A stretch of 64,000 bases of DNA from Stigmatella aurantiaca. Its GTDB lineage: Bacteria > Myxococcota > Myxococcia > Myxococcales > Myxococcaceae. This document shows, piece after piece, positions 26,198-35,852 of this stretch (positions within the stretch are counted from its first letter, which is position 1; each line of letters begins with the position of its first letter). The notes under the pieces were generated by a model. The model did no database searches, was not told where the DNA came from, and worked only from the letters and a program-made list of their open reading frames with translations. Position numbers and translations under genes: made by a program. The stretch spans positions 62,001-126,000 of the forward strand of contig NZ_FOAP01000013.1 of NCBI RefSeq assembly GCF_900109545.1, read 5' to 3'.

Positions 26198-26758
26198 ATG
26201 CACCGTCTGCACATGTGGGCAGTCCTCACCGTGCTGGGGGGCTGGAGCCTCGGGGGGGCCGCCTGCTCCAGCCCGGACAAGGCGCCAAGCGCGAATGAAC
26301 GGGAGGCCCGCTCCGACGTGTTGAAGAACCTGATGGCCTCCCGGGAGCGGTTGCCGGATCCAGGGGCGTTGGACGCCCAGCGGCGCAACCTGAAGGTTGA
26401 GGTGCAAGGAGGCGAGCCGGCGGAGCAGGAAGAGGCGGGACATCCGCTGCCCTCGGCGAGTACCTCGGGCACGGTGGAGTGGGTGGGAGACGACGAGCTG
26501 CTCTTCCGGGATGAGGCGGGCCAGGAGCAGGAGGTCCGGACCGAGGAGGACACCCTCTACGTGGAGAAGGGCCAGGAGGTGAGCCGGTGGTCGGTGGCCC
26601 AAGGGGCCGAGGTGCGCGTGCGCTACGAGGAGGCGCAGGGCGAGTGGGTCGCGCGCGAGGTGGAGCTGCTTCGCCGCGCCTCGGAGGCGCAGGCGCCCGC
26701 GGAAAATGAGAGGGGCCGCGTCCCAGATGAGTCGCGGCCCCTCGGGTTTCAACGGTGA
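26198..26758 (+). CDS. Lipoprotein, hypothetical
   Basis: A protein of 186 aa with a lipoprotein signal (GGAACSS). The mature part is acidic and Glu/Arg-rich. A central block, SGTVEWVGDDELLFRDEAGQ followed by VRTEEDTLYVEKGQEVSRWS, resembles small beta-barrel domains of the OB or PRC-barrel kind, but no family is certain. The ATG follows GTG and GGGG upstream. The last 15 or so codons are written over a strong hairpin, so the true stop may be earlier in relatives. Confidence 0.65.
   Translation: MHRLHMWAVLTVLGGWSLGGAACSSPDKAPSANEREARSDVLKNLMASRERLPDPGALDAQRRNLKVEVQGGEPAEQEEAGHPLPSASTSGTVEWVGDDELLFRDEAGQEQEVRTEEDTLYVEKGQEVSRWSVAQGAEVRVRYEEAQGEWVAREVELLRRASEAQAPAENERGRVPDESRPLGFQR
26710..26743. 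terminator. Bidirectional hairpin terminator overlapping a coding 3' end
   Basis: Perfect 11-bp arms, GAGGGGCCGCG (26710-26720) and CGCGGCCCCTC (26733-26743), with a 12-base loop. GGGTTT follows on the plus strand and TCATTTT on the minus strand, so it can stop both the lipoprotein transcript and the convergent transcript from 29515. Confidence 0.7.
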
Positions 26759-26779
26759 GCCTTCCGGCTCACGCGGGGA

Positions 26780-29515
26780 CTAATTCGGCAGACCGAAGCT
26801 CTGCGGGCCACTCGCCCAGTCCGAGGCCTGATGGGTGTCCGTGGCCCCCACGCGGCGGATGCTGACACCCGTCTGGGCGCTGCCTGCGTTCTTCCAGTCC
26901 ACCGACACGTTGACCGCGTTCTGCGGCGTGGTGTCGTAGACGCACAGCTCGCCATTGCAATTGGCGGGCAGCCACAGCCCTTCCGCCTGAGCGGCCTGCA
27001 GCCGGGGCGGGAAACCCGAGGGGCGGCTGGTGCCCGTCAGGTCGCTGCGCGCGAAGGGCACGGCATCCTGCGTCGCGCCCGCGACCGACTTGATGCGCAA
27101 CACCTGATTGGAGAACACGATGTGGGTGGCGTTGCCGACAAAGTCCCACGCCTCCGGATAGTTGGTCGTGGCCGTGTTCTCGTTCTTGGCCGTGGTCTCG
27201 CTGGTGGTGGCATCGCCGCGGGCGGCGTCCGGGCTCATGTGGATGACGATGAGGTCTCCGGCCTGCACCGACACGTCGGGCAGCGTGGCCAGGAGCGACT
27301 GGGTGGAGCCGTTGGCAGGCTCCTGAACGAGGGTCATGCCACTCGTGTTACCCGCGGAGAGGACCTTCAGCTCGATGAGGTCCCGGTTCCCGTTGGCGGT
27401 GCTGACGTTCGGGTTGACCTCATTGAGCACAAGCACGGCCTGGGTCCGGTAGCCCTTGAAGGTGGCCGTGTTGCCCGGCGAGGGGACCGGGGTGCCCGCG
27501 GTGTCGGTCACGCTCGCCGCGACGGTGACGGTGTAGTTCGCCCCACTCGTCTGGGAGCTCGTGGTCACGGTGATCTGCTTGCCGTCCACCTCGGCGCCCG
27601 TGGCGGTAAGACCATTGTTGAAGGTGAACTGCTGGGCGGCGTTCGTCACGCTTGCCGGGGCGATGAGGCGGTCAAAGGTCAGGATGACCTCCGTCGCCGA
27701 GGCAGCCACCGCACCCACCAGCTTCGGGGCAGGGCAGGTGAAGGTGATATCCGGCGCGGTGTAAGCAGACGGCTGGGCGGCGTTGCTGGTGGCGCTAGGC
27801 GTAAAGCGCCACATCGGTCCCGCCTTGAGCGTGAACTGGCAGCCAGGGGCCAGGTCGAGCTCGCTGGTCAGCGTGGCGGCGAGACGAAGCACGAAGGTCG
27901 ACGCCGCCGTCTGCATGCCCTGGGTGGTGATCTGCATGGCGACATGGCCGGAGCCCGAAGAGGCCGGCGCGGTGGCAAGGGTGCCCGTCAGCGCGATGAG
28001 CTCGCTCTCGTACTGGTCGAGGTTGCTCTGGAGGTCGGACTTCGAGGAGACGTCCACGGCGAGACCCGCGGGGGTGGCCGTGTTCAGGTTCTGAACCGGG
28101 TAGCCCCGGGCCTCGATGGTGGGGGCCGCCTGGAGGGTCTTGGCCGCATCGATGCCCGAGATGAGGCTCTTCTCGGCCACGGTGATGGAGACGCGATCGC
28201 CCACCTGGAGGCCCGTCGGATCGTACGACACGAACATCGCGGGACCATTGGCCTGGGCCTGAAGGAAGAAGCCCGTCGCATCCGTACCGACGGCAGGTTT
28301 GATGTACGTGATGAACGCGTTGTTGATGGCCAGTACCGGCGCCAGAATGCCGCTGGGGGCGTTCAAGAACGCCTGGATCTGTGCGCTGGTGGCAGCGGGG
28401 TCGACGCTGGGCGCGGCCTCACAGGCCTTGCTGGCGTTGCACACCTGGGTCAGCGAGCAGCCCGCGTTGGTGAGGCACTGGACGCAGGCGGTCGCGTTGT
28501 CACAGAAGGGCTTGGAGGAATCCTGCGCGGCACAGTGCGCGTTCGTCACGCAGACCCGGCACTCGCCCCGGCCATTGCTGGCGGAGGTGTCGCAGTAGTC
28601 GGACGTGCCCGCGGCGGCGGCACACTGCGCATCCGCCGTGCAGCCGCACAGGTTGGTGCCCGTGTTGCAGGCAGGACGCGCATCGGAGCAGCTCGAGTTG
28701 TCGATGCACTCCACGCAGCTCGACACGGGAGGAGGCGGCTTGCAGATGGGGGTGGAGGGGTTGGTGCAGGAGGCATTGTTCTCGCAGCCCTCGCACGCGG
28801 TTCCCTGGGCGTTGCATGTCTGCGAGCCCGTGCAGCCCTCGTTGCTGTCCGTCACACAGATCTTGCACGCGCCCACGCCGTTGGCCGCGGCGGCATCGCA
28901 GATGGCCGTGGGCGCGGAGCACCCCTCATCGGCCGCGGTGCTGTCCGCGGCGGCCGTATCCAGACAGACCTTGCAGGCGCCCACGCCATTGCCCACCGTG
29001 CTGTCGCAGAGGGGCGCGGCGGCCGGGCAGCCCTGATCCTGCGCGCCACCGGCCGCGGAGTTGAGGCAGGTCCGGCAGGCCCCATTGCCACCGTTCGCGG
29101 AAGGATCACAGAAGGGCGCCTCCGTGGAGCAGCCCTGATCACGGCCGTCACCCTTGTCGGAGTCGCCGCAAACCTTGCACTGGCCCAGGCCACCGTTGGC
29201 GGCCGCGTCACAGGAGGGCACCTCGGCGGTGCAGCCCTGGTCAATGCCGACGAGGGCCGTGTCCCGGCACACCGTGTTGGGGCCGGCATCGCCGGGGCCG
29301 GGCTCGCCGCCATCGGGCGTGCCCCCATCTCCCGGGGAATTCACATCGCGAAGCTCACACTTGTTCGCGACACATACATAGACCTGGCCTGCGGGAGGCT
29401 CGCCTTTATCGTTGCGACAGTCGTACTGATCGACACATTCGTCGCCGCCACATCCAACGAACACCAGAACGCACACGGCGGCGCAGAGCGCTTGAGTCCA
29501 AACGCGCATCAACAT
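26780..29515 (-). CDS. Large Cys-rich lipoprotein with Ig-like and lamin-tail-like regions
   Basis: A protein of 911 aa. Lipoprotein signal (LVFVGCGGDEC), then a Gly/Asp/Pro linker. About 300 residues of Cys-rich repeats follow, of the form DQGC-x5-P-x-CD-x5-G-x-G-x-C-x2-C, at least five close copies plus diverged ones. Next comes a beta-rich OB/DUF-like region (about 380-580), a Big_5-like Ig domain (about 610-700, with ATEVILTFDRLI) and a lamin-tail-like end (about 710-911; VLNEVNPNVS). Myxobacteria carry several such surface proteins, possibly for adhesion or secreted-DNA interaction; the role is unknown. ATG start follows GGAGGGA. Confidence 0.8.
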   Translation of the reverse strand: MLMRVWTQALCAAVCVLVFVGCGGDECVDQYDCRNDKGEPPAGQVYVCVANKCELRDVNSPGDGGTPDGGEPGPGDAGPNTVCRDTALVGIDQGCTAEVPSCDAAANGGLGQCKVCGDSDKGDGRDQGCSTEAPFCDPSANGGNGACRTCLNSAAGGAQDQGCPAAAPLCDSTVGNGVGACKVCLDTAAADSTAADEGCSAPTAICDAAAANGVGACKICVTDSNEGCTGSQTCNAQGTACEGCENNASCTNPSTPICKPPPPVSSCVECIDNSSCSDARPACNTGTNLCGCTADAQCAAAAGTSDYCDTSASNGRGECRVCVTNAHCAAQDSSKPFCDNATACVQCLTNAGCSLTQVCNASKACEAAPSVDPAATSAQIQAFLNAPSGILAPVLAINNAFITYIKPAVGTDATGFFLQAQANGPAMFVSYDPTGLQVGDRVSITVAEKSLISGIDAAKTLQAAPTIEARGYPVQNLNTATPAGLAVDVSSKSDLQSNLDQYESELIALTGTLATAPASSGSGHVAMQITTQGMQTAASTFVLRLAATLTSELDLAPGCQFTLKAGPMWRFTPSATSNAAQPSAYTAPDITFTCPAPKLVGAVAASATEVILTFDRLIAPASVTNAAQQFTFNNGLTATGAEVDGKQITVTTSSQTSGANYTVTVAASVTDTAGTPVPSPGNTATFKGYRTQAVLVLNEVNPNVSTANGNRDLIELKVLSAGNTSGMTLVQEPANGSTQSLLATLPDVSVQAGDLIVIHMSPDAARGDATTSETTAKNENTATTNYPEAWDFVGNATHIVFSNQVLRIKSVAGATQDAVPFARSDLTGTSRPSGFPPRLQAAQAEGLWLPANCNGELCVYDTTPQNAVNVSVDWKNAGSAQTGVSIRRVGATDTHQASDWASGPQSFGLPN

Positions 29516-29633
29516 GAACTTCCCTCCAGGAGGTTGCGGGTCTCTGCACCCTTACACCGTCTCTGGAAGGGCCGTCCAATCGCGGACAGTGGATCACTGG
29601 ATTGTCACACGGTGAAACCTGCCAGGGCTGTTT

Positions 29634-31046
29634 TCATCGAGCTGGGACTTCGGACTTGGCAGGTTTTTCTGAATACAAGTCGATGACTTCCGTGAGGGCA
29701 TGCTGGCACACGGCACAGAAGGGAACGCGGTCCCGGGTGAACATGACGCAGTCCACCTGGGGCCGGTAGTAACCGCGCGCCTCGTACATGGCGCCCTCGA
29801 AGGCGCCCACCTTGCGTGCCTGCTTCTGTGCGCCGAGGAACTTCTCCTCCCAGTCCCGCTGCGCGGTGAAGAGCGCATCCATCTCGGACTCGGGGCGCTT
29901 GTCGGAGCGGATCTTCTTGCGGCGCTGCTGGATCTGCTGGGCGTGGGCCTCGTAAGCGGGCTTGTCCCAGGGGGTGGGCACGGGCGTGCTGGGGGACAGG
30001 AGCGCCTTCCACTTGAGCTGCGTGGGGTCCTTCAGCGCGGTGACATTCTTCTCCCAGGGCTCGGGGCGGTCCTCGGCGGGCAAGTAGGCGGAGTCGGAGG
30101 TGTAGTACTCGTCGGCGAGCCCCGCGAAGTGGTGGCCGAACTCGTGGACGAAGATGTAGGGGGACCAGAGGCTGTCGGCGGCCACGGTGCCATAGAGCCC
30201 GAAGATGCCACCGCCGCCGTAGGTGTTGCCGTTGACGAGGATCTCCACGAAGTCATAGGGCGCGAAGGCCGCAGCCTCGCGGAAGGCCTTGTTGTCGAAG
30301 GTGAGGATGTAGCGCTCGCTGCCAAAGGCGTCGTAGGTGGCGCTCACGGGGGAGCGGCGGTGGATGCCGGTGGAGGGGCGGGAGATGCCGGACTGGGCGG
30401 CAGGGGGCACGAGCCCCCAGACGTTGAAGTCGGCCTTGCGCTCCTTGAAGGGCGAGAAGGTGAAGAGGATGTCCACCATGCGCCGCGCGTCCTTCTCGAA
30501 CTTGGGGCGCTCCTGCGCGGTGTACCCATCGCCGAGGATGAGCAGGTCCACCTTCTCCGAGGGCGGTCCATTCTCGAGCAGCGGCAGAAGCGCTCCTGGG
30601 GACGCGGGGGGAGACGGGTCGACGAACATGTCCTGCGGGTCGACGGGGAGCGACCAGACCTCCCGGAAGGCATTCCGGGCATCGCGCTTCTTCAGGAGCA
30701 CCTGGATGGGCTGACTGGGGGCGGGGAAGCGGAGGGACTCGTGAAAGGTGCGGTGGACGTCCTTGGCCTCGGCGGTCGTCTCCCACTCGCCGTAGATGGA
30801 GGCGAAGCCGCGGGAGTAGAGGAGACGGTTGGTGGCCGAATCCCTCACCTCGAAGAGGTACTTGCCGAGGTTCGTCTCATCGACGGGGCGGGCGGGGTTG
30901 CCGGGCCAGTCCAGCGGCTCGACGACGAGCCGGTCGAGGCTGAAGCGTTCCTCGGACGCGTTGCCGGTGTGGAAGTAATCGACACGGAAGGTGCGGGGGG
31001 CCGCGGAAGCACTGGTGGCCAGCAGCAGGGCAAGCAGGACGCGCAT
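29634..31046 (-). CDS. M64-family metallopeptidase, secreted
   Basis: A protein of 470 aa with a signal peptide ending near ASAAP. The catalytic zinc site is HEFGHHFAGLADEYY (HExxH plus downstream Asp/Glu), which fits the M64 IgA-peptidase family. The preceding VDLLILGDGYTAQER is also a family landmark. Two Cys near the C-terminus (CVMF, FCAVC) could form a disulphide or bind metal. It is a probable exoprotease for predation or nutrient release. It is flanked on the same strand by the PEGA-protein gene (67 bp upstream) and the Cys-rich lipoprotein gene downstream. Confidence 0.88.
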   Translation of the reverse strand: MRVLLALLLATSASAAPRTFRVDYFHTGNASEERFSLDRLVVEPLDWPGNPARPVDETNLGKYLFEVRDSATNRLLYSRGFASIYGEWETTAEAKDVHRTFHESLRFPAPSQPIQVLLKKRDARNAFREVWSLPVDPQDMFVDPSPPASPGALLPLLENGPPSEKVDLLILGDGYTAQERPKFEKDARRMVDILFTFSPFKERKADFNVWGLVPPAAQSGISRPSTGIHRRSPVSATYDAFGSERYILTFDNKAFREAAAFAPYDFVEILVNGNTYGGGGIFGLYGTVAADSLWSPYIFVHEFGHHFAGLADEYYTSDSAYLPAEDRPEPWEKNVTALKDPTQLKWKALLSPSTPVPTPWDKPAYEAHAQQIQQRRKKIRSDKRPESEMDALFTAQRDWEEKFLGAQKQARKVGAFEGAMYEARGYYRPQVDCVMFTRDRVPFCAVCQHALTEVIDLYSEKPAKSEVPAR

Positions 31047-31112
31047 GGGGGCGCACTCTATGCGTGGAGGCGCCGGTGCGCGATGAACCGGCTTCCTCTG
31101 GGCCTTTCGCGC

Positions 31113-32657
31113 TCAGAACCTGCCCAGAAGGCTCGCCGAGGCGCCCTCCGGAGCCACCGAGACGTCCAGAGCCACAGGAGGGGGCGCGGGGCGGGAGGGG
31201 GAGACGAGAAAGAGGACGGCGCCCGTGGAGAGGGCTGCCCCTGAGCCGATGAGAAGTCCTGTCAGGAGGGTGTTCTTGGAGGAGAGCGAATCCCGCAGCG
31301 CCAGGGCCTCGGTGTCGCTGGCATCGAGCCGGCCACGGGCGTTGAGACGCTTCTCGAGGGTATCGAGATCCTTCTGGGCCATGAGCCGAAGGATGCCTGC
31401 CCCCACGAGGGCGGCCGCGCCCCCGCCGAGCACGGCATAGGAGGCCTTGCGCAGGGTAGGTGTGCTGGACCGGTGCGCGGACTCCGTGAGGGGGCTGTCC
31501 TCCGAGAACCGGTTGGGGGCCGAGACATCGAAATCCCCCCGGGAGGCGGTCGAGAGCGGCGCATCCGTGGTGGGCAGGCGGGCCCAGGGGGCCGTGCCTT
31601 GAGGGCTCGGCACGACCAGGGGCGGGGGCGCCTTGCCCGTGGTCACGAAGTCGACGAGGGCGGAGAGCGAATCCGGAGAGTCTTCCGGGCCTTGGATCTT
31701 GAGACCGCCTTCCCGACGCTTTTGACCCCCTTCGACATTGAGCACGGTGGCCGCGAGCCACTTGGGGCCCCGGTTGCTGGAGCGCTCGAGCCGCACGACG
31801 ATGACTTCTTCAACGCCGAGCGTGCCGCCGAGCCGGACGGCGTGACTGAGCGTGTGCTCATCGGACTTGCCGGTGGAGGCAAGGCAGGGGAAGGGGCTGT
31901 CGGAGACAGAGCCCTCATAGGCGAGGTCCACGAAGATGGGCGTCTCTGGAGACTGAAGGTGGAGCCGGCGAGGGAAGCTCACGGCGGAATCCTTCACGAT
32001 GGTGAGTTCATAGATGCCGGACAGGAGTTCCAGGGTGAGAGGGGTCTGTCCGGCCTTGCGCCCATCGAGGTAGACATCGGAGGAGGGCACGGTGGACTTC
32101 ACGGACAGCTTCACCTTCTTGGCGCGAGCGAGTTCTGCCCGCACTTTCTCGAAGGCCTGCCGGATGGAGGGGGCATAGAGGCTCGCATCGAGCGAATACT
32201 GCGGCTCCAAACGCAGGACACTTCGAAAGGCGGCATCGCTCTCCTTGAGCTTACCCGTGGCCCGGTAGTTGAGGGCATGGAGGAGCTGGGCCTGGGTATA
32301 CAGCTGCCAGCGCGGGGCTCCCACGGGGAGGCGGGAAATTTCCTGGAGCGCGCTGTCGATGAGCTGCTCTGCCCGGGAGTGACGCGCCTCGTAGAACTGA
32401 TTCTGCGCGGTATCGAGCTGGCGCTGGATGTCCTCAGCGTTTTGGGAGGGGGGCGGAAAGAGGCGCTCACTGAACTCGGCAAGGCCGAGGACTTGAGGGC
32501 CTTGCTGGTTGAACAAGGCCTCATGAACCGCTTTGGCGTGGTTGCTCAACTCCGCATCCTGACACTCTCCTGCTGCCACCACCATCCGGCGGGGTGTTGC
32601 CTGCGCCGCGCAGGAGAAAATACACGCGAAAATGAATAGGGTTGTTCGTGTCTTCAT
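31113..32657 (-). CDS. Secreted/anchored PEGA-domain protein with TPR-like region
   Basis: A protein of 514 aa. The signal peptide (MKTRTTLFIFACIFSCAAQA) marks the ATG at 32657; the frame is open upstream but without homology. A helical TPR-like part (about 90-185) contains a YRATGKLKESDAAFRSVL-like unit. A PEGA domain (about 190-255; SSDVYLDGRKAGQTPL) follows, then a region of unknown fold. Two late hydrophobic helices (about 405-425 and 470-490) suggest re-insertion in the membrane. This arrangement is common in myxobacteria for envelope proteins of unknown role. Base composition is less GC-rich than in the surrounding genes. Confidence 0.78.
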   Translation of the reverse strand: MKTRTTLFIFACIFSCAAQATPRRMVVAAGECQDAELSNHAKAVHEALFNQQGPQVLGLAEFSERLFPPPSQNAEDIQRQLDTAQNQFYEARHSRAEQLIDSALQEISRLPVGAPRWQLYTQAQLLHALNYRATGKLKESDAAFRSVLRLEPQYSLDASLYAPSIRQAFEKVRAELARAKKVKLSVKSTVPSSDVYLDGRKAGQTPLTLELLSGIYELTIVKDSAVSFPRRLHLQSPETPIFVDLAYEGSVSDSPFPCLASTGKSDEHTLSHAVRLGGTLGVEEVIVVRLERSSNRGPKWLAATVLNVEGGQKRREGGLKIQGPEDSPDSLSALVDFVTTGKAPPPLVVPSPQGTAPWARLPTTDAPLSTASRGDFDVSAPNRFSEDSPLTESAHRSSTPTLRKASYAVLGGGAAALVGAGILRLMAQKDLDTLEKRLNARGRLDASDTEALALRDSLSSKNTLLTGLLIGSGAALSTGAVLFLVSPSRPAPPPVALDVSVAPEGASASLLGRF

Positions 32658-32706
32658 AGCAAGCCACTGGCCAGGCGGTTCACGTCCTCTGCACCTGGGA
32701 AGTGAG

Positions 32707-34521
32707 TTAGTAATTGTAGCGATGGATTTGGACACCGGGTTCACCGGGAGAACCAAGAAGTACGCCCGGCCAGGCGATATAGGGTCTTCCCAGGCGATCG
32801 ATAGCGAAGGACATCGTTCGCGGTTCATTGGGAAAGTACCTATAGGCTGCGACAGGAAGGGATGCTCCAATTTCGACCCAGCCATTGCCGGTCCAGCGCC
32901 GAAGGTTGATTTGATATCCGGATGTGTGTTGAGGGGAGTGCGGGCTCAACCAAGCGATTAAGAGATTGCCTGCGTCATCTCTCTGCAGGTTGACAGATGA
33001 GATAAATGCATCGTCACCGTTGATTATGTCTAATGGAAATCCAAGGGCTTGCCATGTTGAGCCTTCAAGGCGTGAGACGATGAGCCGGGTTGATGGGGTA
33101 GTAAGATCTATCTCCGTCCATGCCAGAATAGGTCTGTTCAGTTCATCCAAGAGCATGCTCTCGGGCTGAGCGGTCGTATCCCCGGGAAGATCGCCTATGG
33201 GTTCGCCTTGGCTCTCCCAAGCGTTGCCGTTCCAGCGGCGCACGAGGATGTCTCCCTCTGACCATGCAACGAGGGGTTTGCCTGTGCTGTCCAGATGAAG
33301 TTGGATGTGGTCGGGCCGAATGACTGGTTTTGTGTTGAGTGTGGCGGCGAGTTCAAGCCAGGTGTTGTTGACTCTTCGCCAGACGCGAAGGTTGGTGTTT
33401 GTTGGACTCCAAGCAAGGGTCGGAATATCCTTGTCATCAAGGCGGATGGTAAAGCCTGATTTGTCTTCGATGTTGAACATGCCGGGGTTGGAGTTTGAGG
33501 TATGGGCAATGTTTTCCCATTTGATTGTGTTCCATTGGCTGATATTTAGGTGGTGGGCTCCGATTGGTGAAGAGTCGTCTACTTGAGGCCAAGCGACGAT
33601 TGGGTTGCTGGAGGAATCAAGTTGGGTGATGTGTGGATGCCAAGTAGGGTTTTCGAATGTGATTTGAGGGGCTAGGGGATTGCCCGCTGAAATCCATTCA
33701 GTGCTTGCCAAGCGGTGGGAGTGAATTGTGAAAGGGTCACGTGGGGCTTGTGTTCTCTCGGTCCATGAAACAAGTGGACTGTTATCTTTGGTGATTAGCA
33801 AGTGAGGAGCATAGGGGAACGTGTCTCCCGGTATGCTGAGAGTCCCGACCGAAAACGAGAGCGGTAAGCTCCAAGTCCAGGTGCCCATGGGCGGAGTCAG
33901 TGGGTTGCCCGCTAGATCAACGATTCCTTCTGTGAGGGACAGTTGAATGCTGTTTGGAACAGTCGGACGCGTGACGGGGGTGATGGTCAGTTTCTTGCCA
34001 TCCGGTGATAACGAGAGCGCTGTGGCTGCTTCTGCTCCGCCTACTTCCAGTTTCACGGAGTCCTGCGTCAAGGTGCTGGCCTTGACCGGCTCGGAGAACG
34101 TGGCTTCGATCGGTTCTCGAACCCAGACGTCCTGAGCGCCGGAAGTGGGTTTTTGCTCAGTGAGCCGGGGCGGAGTGCGATCCACGATGACTTCACGTGC
34201 TTCGCTGCTGAATTCTTGGCCGTCTAGACGCGCGCGTGCGCGGAGCCGGTGCGTGCCCTCGGGGGTGCTCCGCGTGTCCCATTCAAAGCGATAGGGGGCC
34301 TCAAGCCTGGTGAGTGGCTGCTCGTCGAGCACCAGTTCCACGTGCTCTGGGAGCGCGCCTTGGACTTGAAGCTGAATGCTGACGGCTCCGTTGGTGTAGG
34401 TGGTGTCTGTGGGGGCCGTCAGGGTTAACGTCAGGATCGGTGGGCGCTCGACCTCTGGGAGCTGGATGCAGGAGACGAGGAAAACCGCGGACAGAATGAG
34501 CAGGCGCTTCGTAGGATTCAT
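32707..34521 (-). CDS. Ig-like (Big_5) lipoprotein with repeated beta-propeller-like blades
   Basis: A protein of 604 aa. Lipoprotein signal (LSAVFLVSCIQ). An N-terminal Ig-like domain (about 30-110) is followed by a Big_5 domain (about 110-215; TPPRLTEQKPTSGAQDV, EATFSEPV). About 380 residues of repeats with the theme P-x-x-AW-x-Q/E...W-x-x-L (for example NPIVAWPQVD, KPLVAWSEGD, RPILAWTEID, NLLIAWLSPH, RPYIAWPGVL) suggest a propeller. The gene is visibly less GC-rich than its neighbours, with many A/T third positions, which hints at recent acquisition or relaxed codon use. The upstream frame to 34791 is not supported. Confidence 0.8.
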   Translation of the reverse strand: MNPTKRLLILSAVFLVSCIQLPEVERPPILTLTLTAPTDTTYTNGAVSIQLQVQGALPEHVELVLDEQPLTRLEAPYRFEWDTRSTPEGTHRLRARARLDGQEFSSEAREVIVDRTPPRLTEQKPTSGAQDVWVREPIEATFSEPVKASTLTQDSVKLEVGGAEAATALSLSPDGKKLTITPVTRPTVPNSIQLSLTEGIVDLAGNPLTPPMGTWTWSLPLSFSVGTLSIPGDTFPYAPHLLITKDNSPLVSWTERTQAPRDPFTIHSHRLASTEWISAGNPLAPQITFENPTWHPHITQLDSSSNPIVAWPQVDDSSPIGAHHLNISQWNTIKWENIAHTSNSNPGMFNIEDKSGFTIRLDDKDIPTLAWSPTNTNLRVWRRVNNTWLELAATLNTKPVIRPDHIQLHLDSTGKPLVAWSEGDILVRRWNGNAWESQGEPIGDLPGDTTAQPESMLLDELNRPILAWTEIDLTTPSTRLIVSRLEGSTWQALGFPLDIINGDDAFISSVNLQRDDAGNLLIAWLSPHSPQHTSGYQINLRRWTGNGWVEIGASLPVAAYRYFPNEPRTMSFAIDRLGRPYIAWPGVLLGSPGEPGVQIHRYNY

Positions 34522-34820
34522 CGAGATTCTCTGGACTGCATGGATCGTTCCGCTGGGCTCGGCGGGCCCTTCCCCCGGAGATATACCCAGCTTCCCCTGG
34601 GGAACTCCCTCCGTGCGTTGCTGGGGCCAAGCTCCCCCCGTCCTTCCAGGGCGCTTTCGGTTATCGCCTCGAACGGTTTTTTTGGCGAGAGGTCCAAATT
34701 TTGGATGATGCTGTCGCAAAGGTGGACTCCGTCCGGCCGCTCGGTCCGGTGCCCGGCTCCCCGCGCAGCCGCTTTCCGCTGACAGAGCCATGACACGGCA
34801 CGGGGAGACTCCGCTCCCTC

Positions 34821-35825
34821 ATGAATGTCGCCGTTCTCGTCAACCTGCGCTCCCGCAGGGGCTCCGAAGTGGTCGAAGGCCTCGTCCGGCGGTTCCTTCC
34901 CCGCGCTCGCGTGGTCCTCACCCACTCGGTCGAAGAGGCCCGGGCCTGGATTGATCAGCAATTGCGGCCCAACCCGCCCTCGCTCCTGCTCGCCGGGGGC
35001 GGAGACGGCACCATCACCGGCCTCGTCAACGAGTTCCATGCGCAGGGGCTGGCGCTGCCCGCACTGGGCGTGCTCCCCTTGGGCACAGGCAATGCGTGGG
35101 CCCATGTCACCGGTGCCCCCCGCCCCGCCAAGGCTCTCCAGCAGCTCGCGGCCTACGGCGAGCGCCTGCCGCCCTTGCGGCCCTTCGCCCTCGTGCGCGT
35201 GGAAGGCTCCCTGGCGCCCTTCGCCGGGACAGGGTGGGATGCCGAGCTGGTTCAGGACTTCAAGAGCCAGCTTGCCTCCTCGGGGCCCCTGCGCGGCACC
35301 CAGGCCGGCTTGAGGGGCTACCTGGGCGCCCTGTTCTCCCGCACCATTCCCCGTCACGTTTTTGGGGACGGCAATCCCCAGGTCTCCCTCTACAACCTTG
35401 GGGAGCCCGCGCTCACCGTGGACGCTCAGGGCGCCATCCGTCCTCTTCCCGGGGGCGAGACCGGGGCCCTGCTGTACCGGGGGCCCGCAGGGGTGGCGGG
35501 TGCGGCCACCACCCCCGAGTGGGGGTTCGGCTTCAAGGCCTTCCCCTTTGCCCAGGCCTTGCCGCACCGGCTCTCCGTCCGCGTCTATTCGGGCTCCGTC
35601 CTCGAGGCCACGCGCAACATGTTCAAGCTGTGGCGGGGCGCTCACCCCATGCCCCGCATGCACGACTTCTTCGTTCAGCGGGTGCGCATGGAGTTCGACC
35701 GCGACGTCCCCTTCCAGGTCGCCGGGGACGTCATTGGCCTCCGCCGCTCGGTGGAGTTCGAGCTGGCCGAGCAGAGCGTTCAGCTCATCGACTGGCACCA
35801 GCTCTCGAACCTCATGCGCCGCTGA
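34821..35825 (+). CDS. Diacylglycerol/sphingosine-kinase-like lipid kinase (LCB5/DagK family)
   Basis: A protein of 334 aa with the DAGK catalytic signature: [16 protein letters not shown] (GGGDGT) and [11 protein letters not shown] at about residue 90-100, and an N-terminal [12 protein letters not shown] that matches the family's phosphate-proximal start. A C-terminal beta-sandwich part ends in [20 protein letters not shown], the family's second conserved patch. It would phosphorylate a membrane lipid or lipid-like substrate using ATP. The NUDIX regulator gene starts 86 bp downstream, but that gene has its own promoter, so this gene is probably a separate unit. Confidence 0.88.
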   Translation: MNVAVLVNLRSRRGSEVVEGLVRRFLPRARVVLTHSVEEARAWIDQQLRPNPPSLLLAGGGDGTITGLVNEFHAQGLALPALGVLPLGTGNAWAHVTGAPRPAKALQQLAAYGERLPPLRPFALVRVEGSLAPFAGTGWDAELVQDFKSQLASSGPLRGTQAGLRGYLGALFSRTIPRHVFGDGNPQVSLYNLGEPALTVDAQGAIRPLPGGETGALLYRGPAGVAGAATTPEWGFGFKAFPFAQALPHRLSVRVYSGSVLEATRNMFKLWRGAHPMPRMHDFFVQRVRMEFDRDVPFQVAGDVIGLRRSVEFELAEQSVQLIDWHQLSNLMRR

Positions 35826-35852
35826 GGCCGGAGGCGGCCTGGGCCGCATGCG

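Noticed and set aside
26831-29686. 951-codon plus-strand frame opposite the Cys-rich lipoprotein
   Set aside because: Composition is Arg/Gly/His-biased with no motif; the minus strand has a signal peptide, a ribosome-binding site and repeats.
34655-34700. Intrinsic terminator with a T7 run upstream of the lipid-kinase gene
   Set aside because: The T run lies inside the loop of a short TCGCC/GGCGA stem rather than after it, on either strand.
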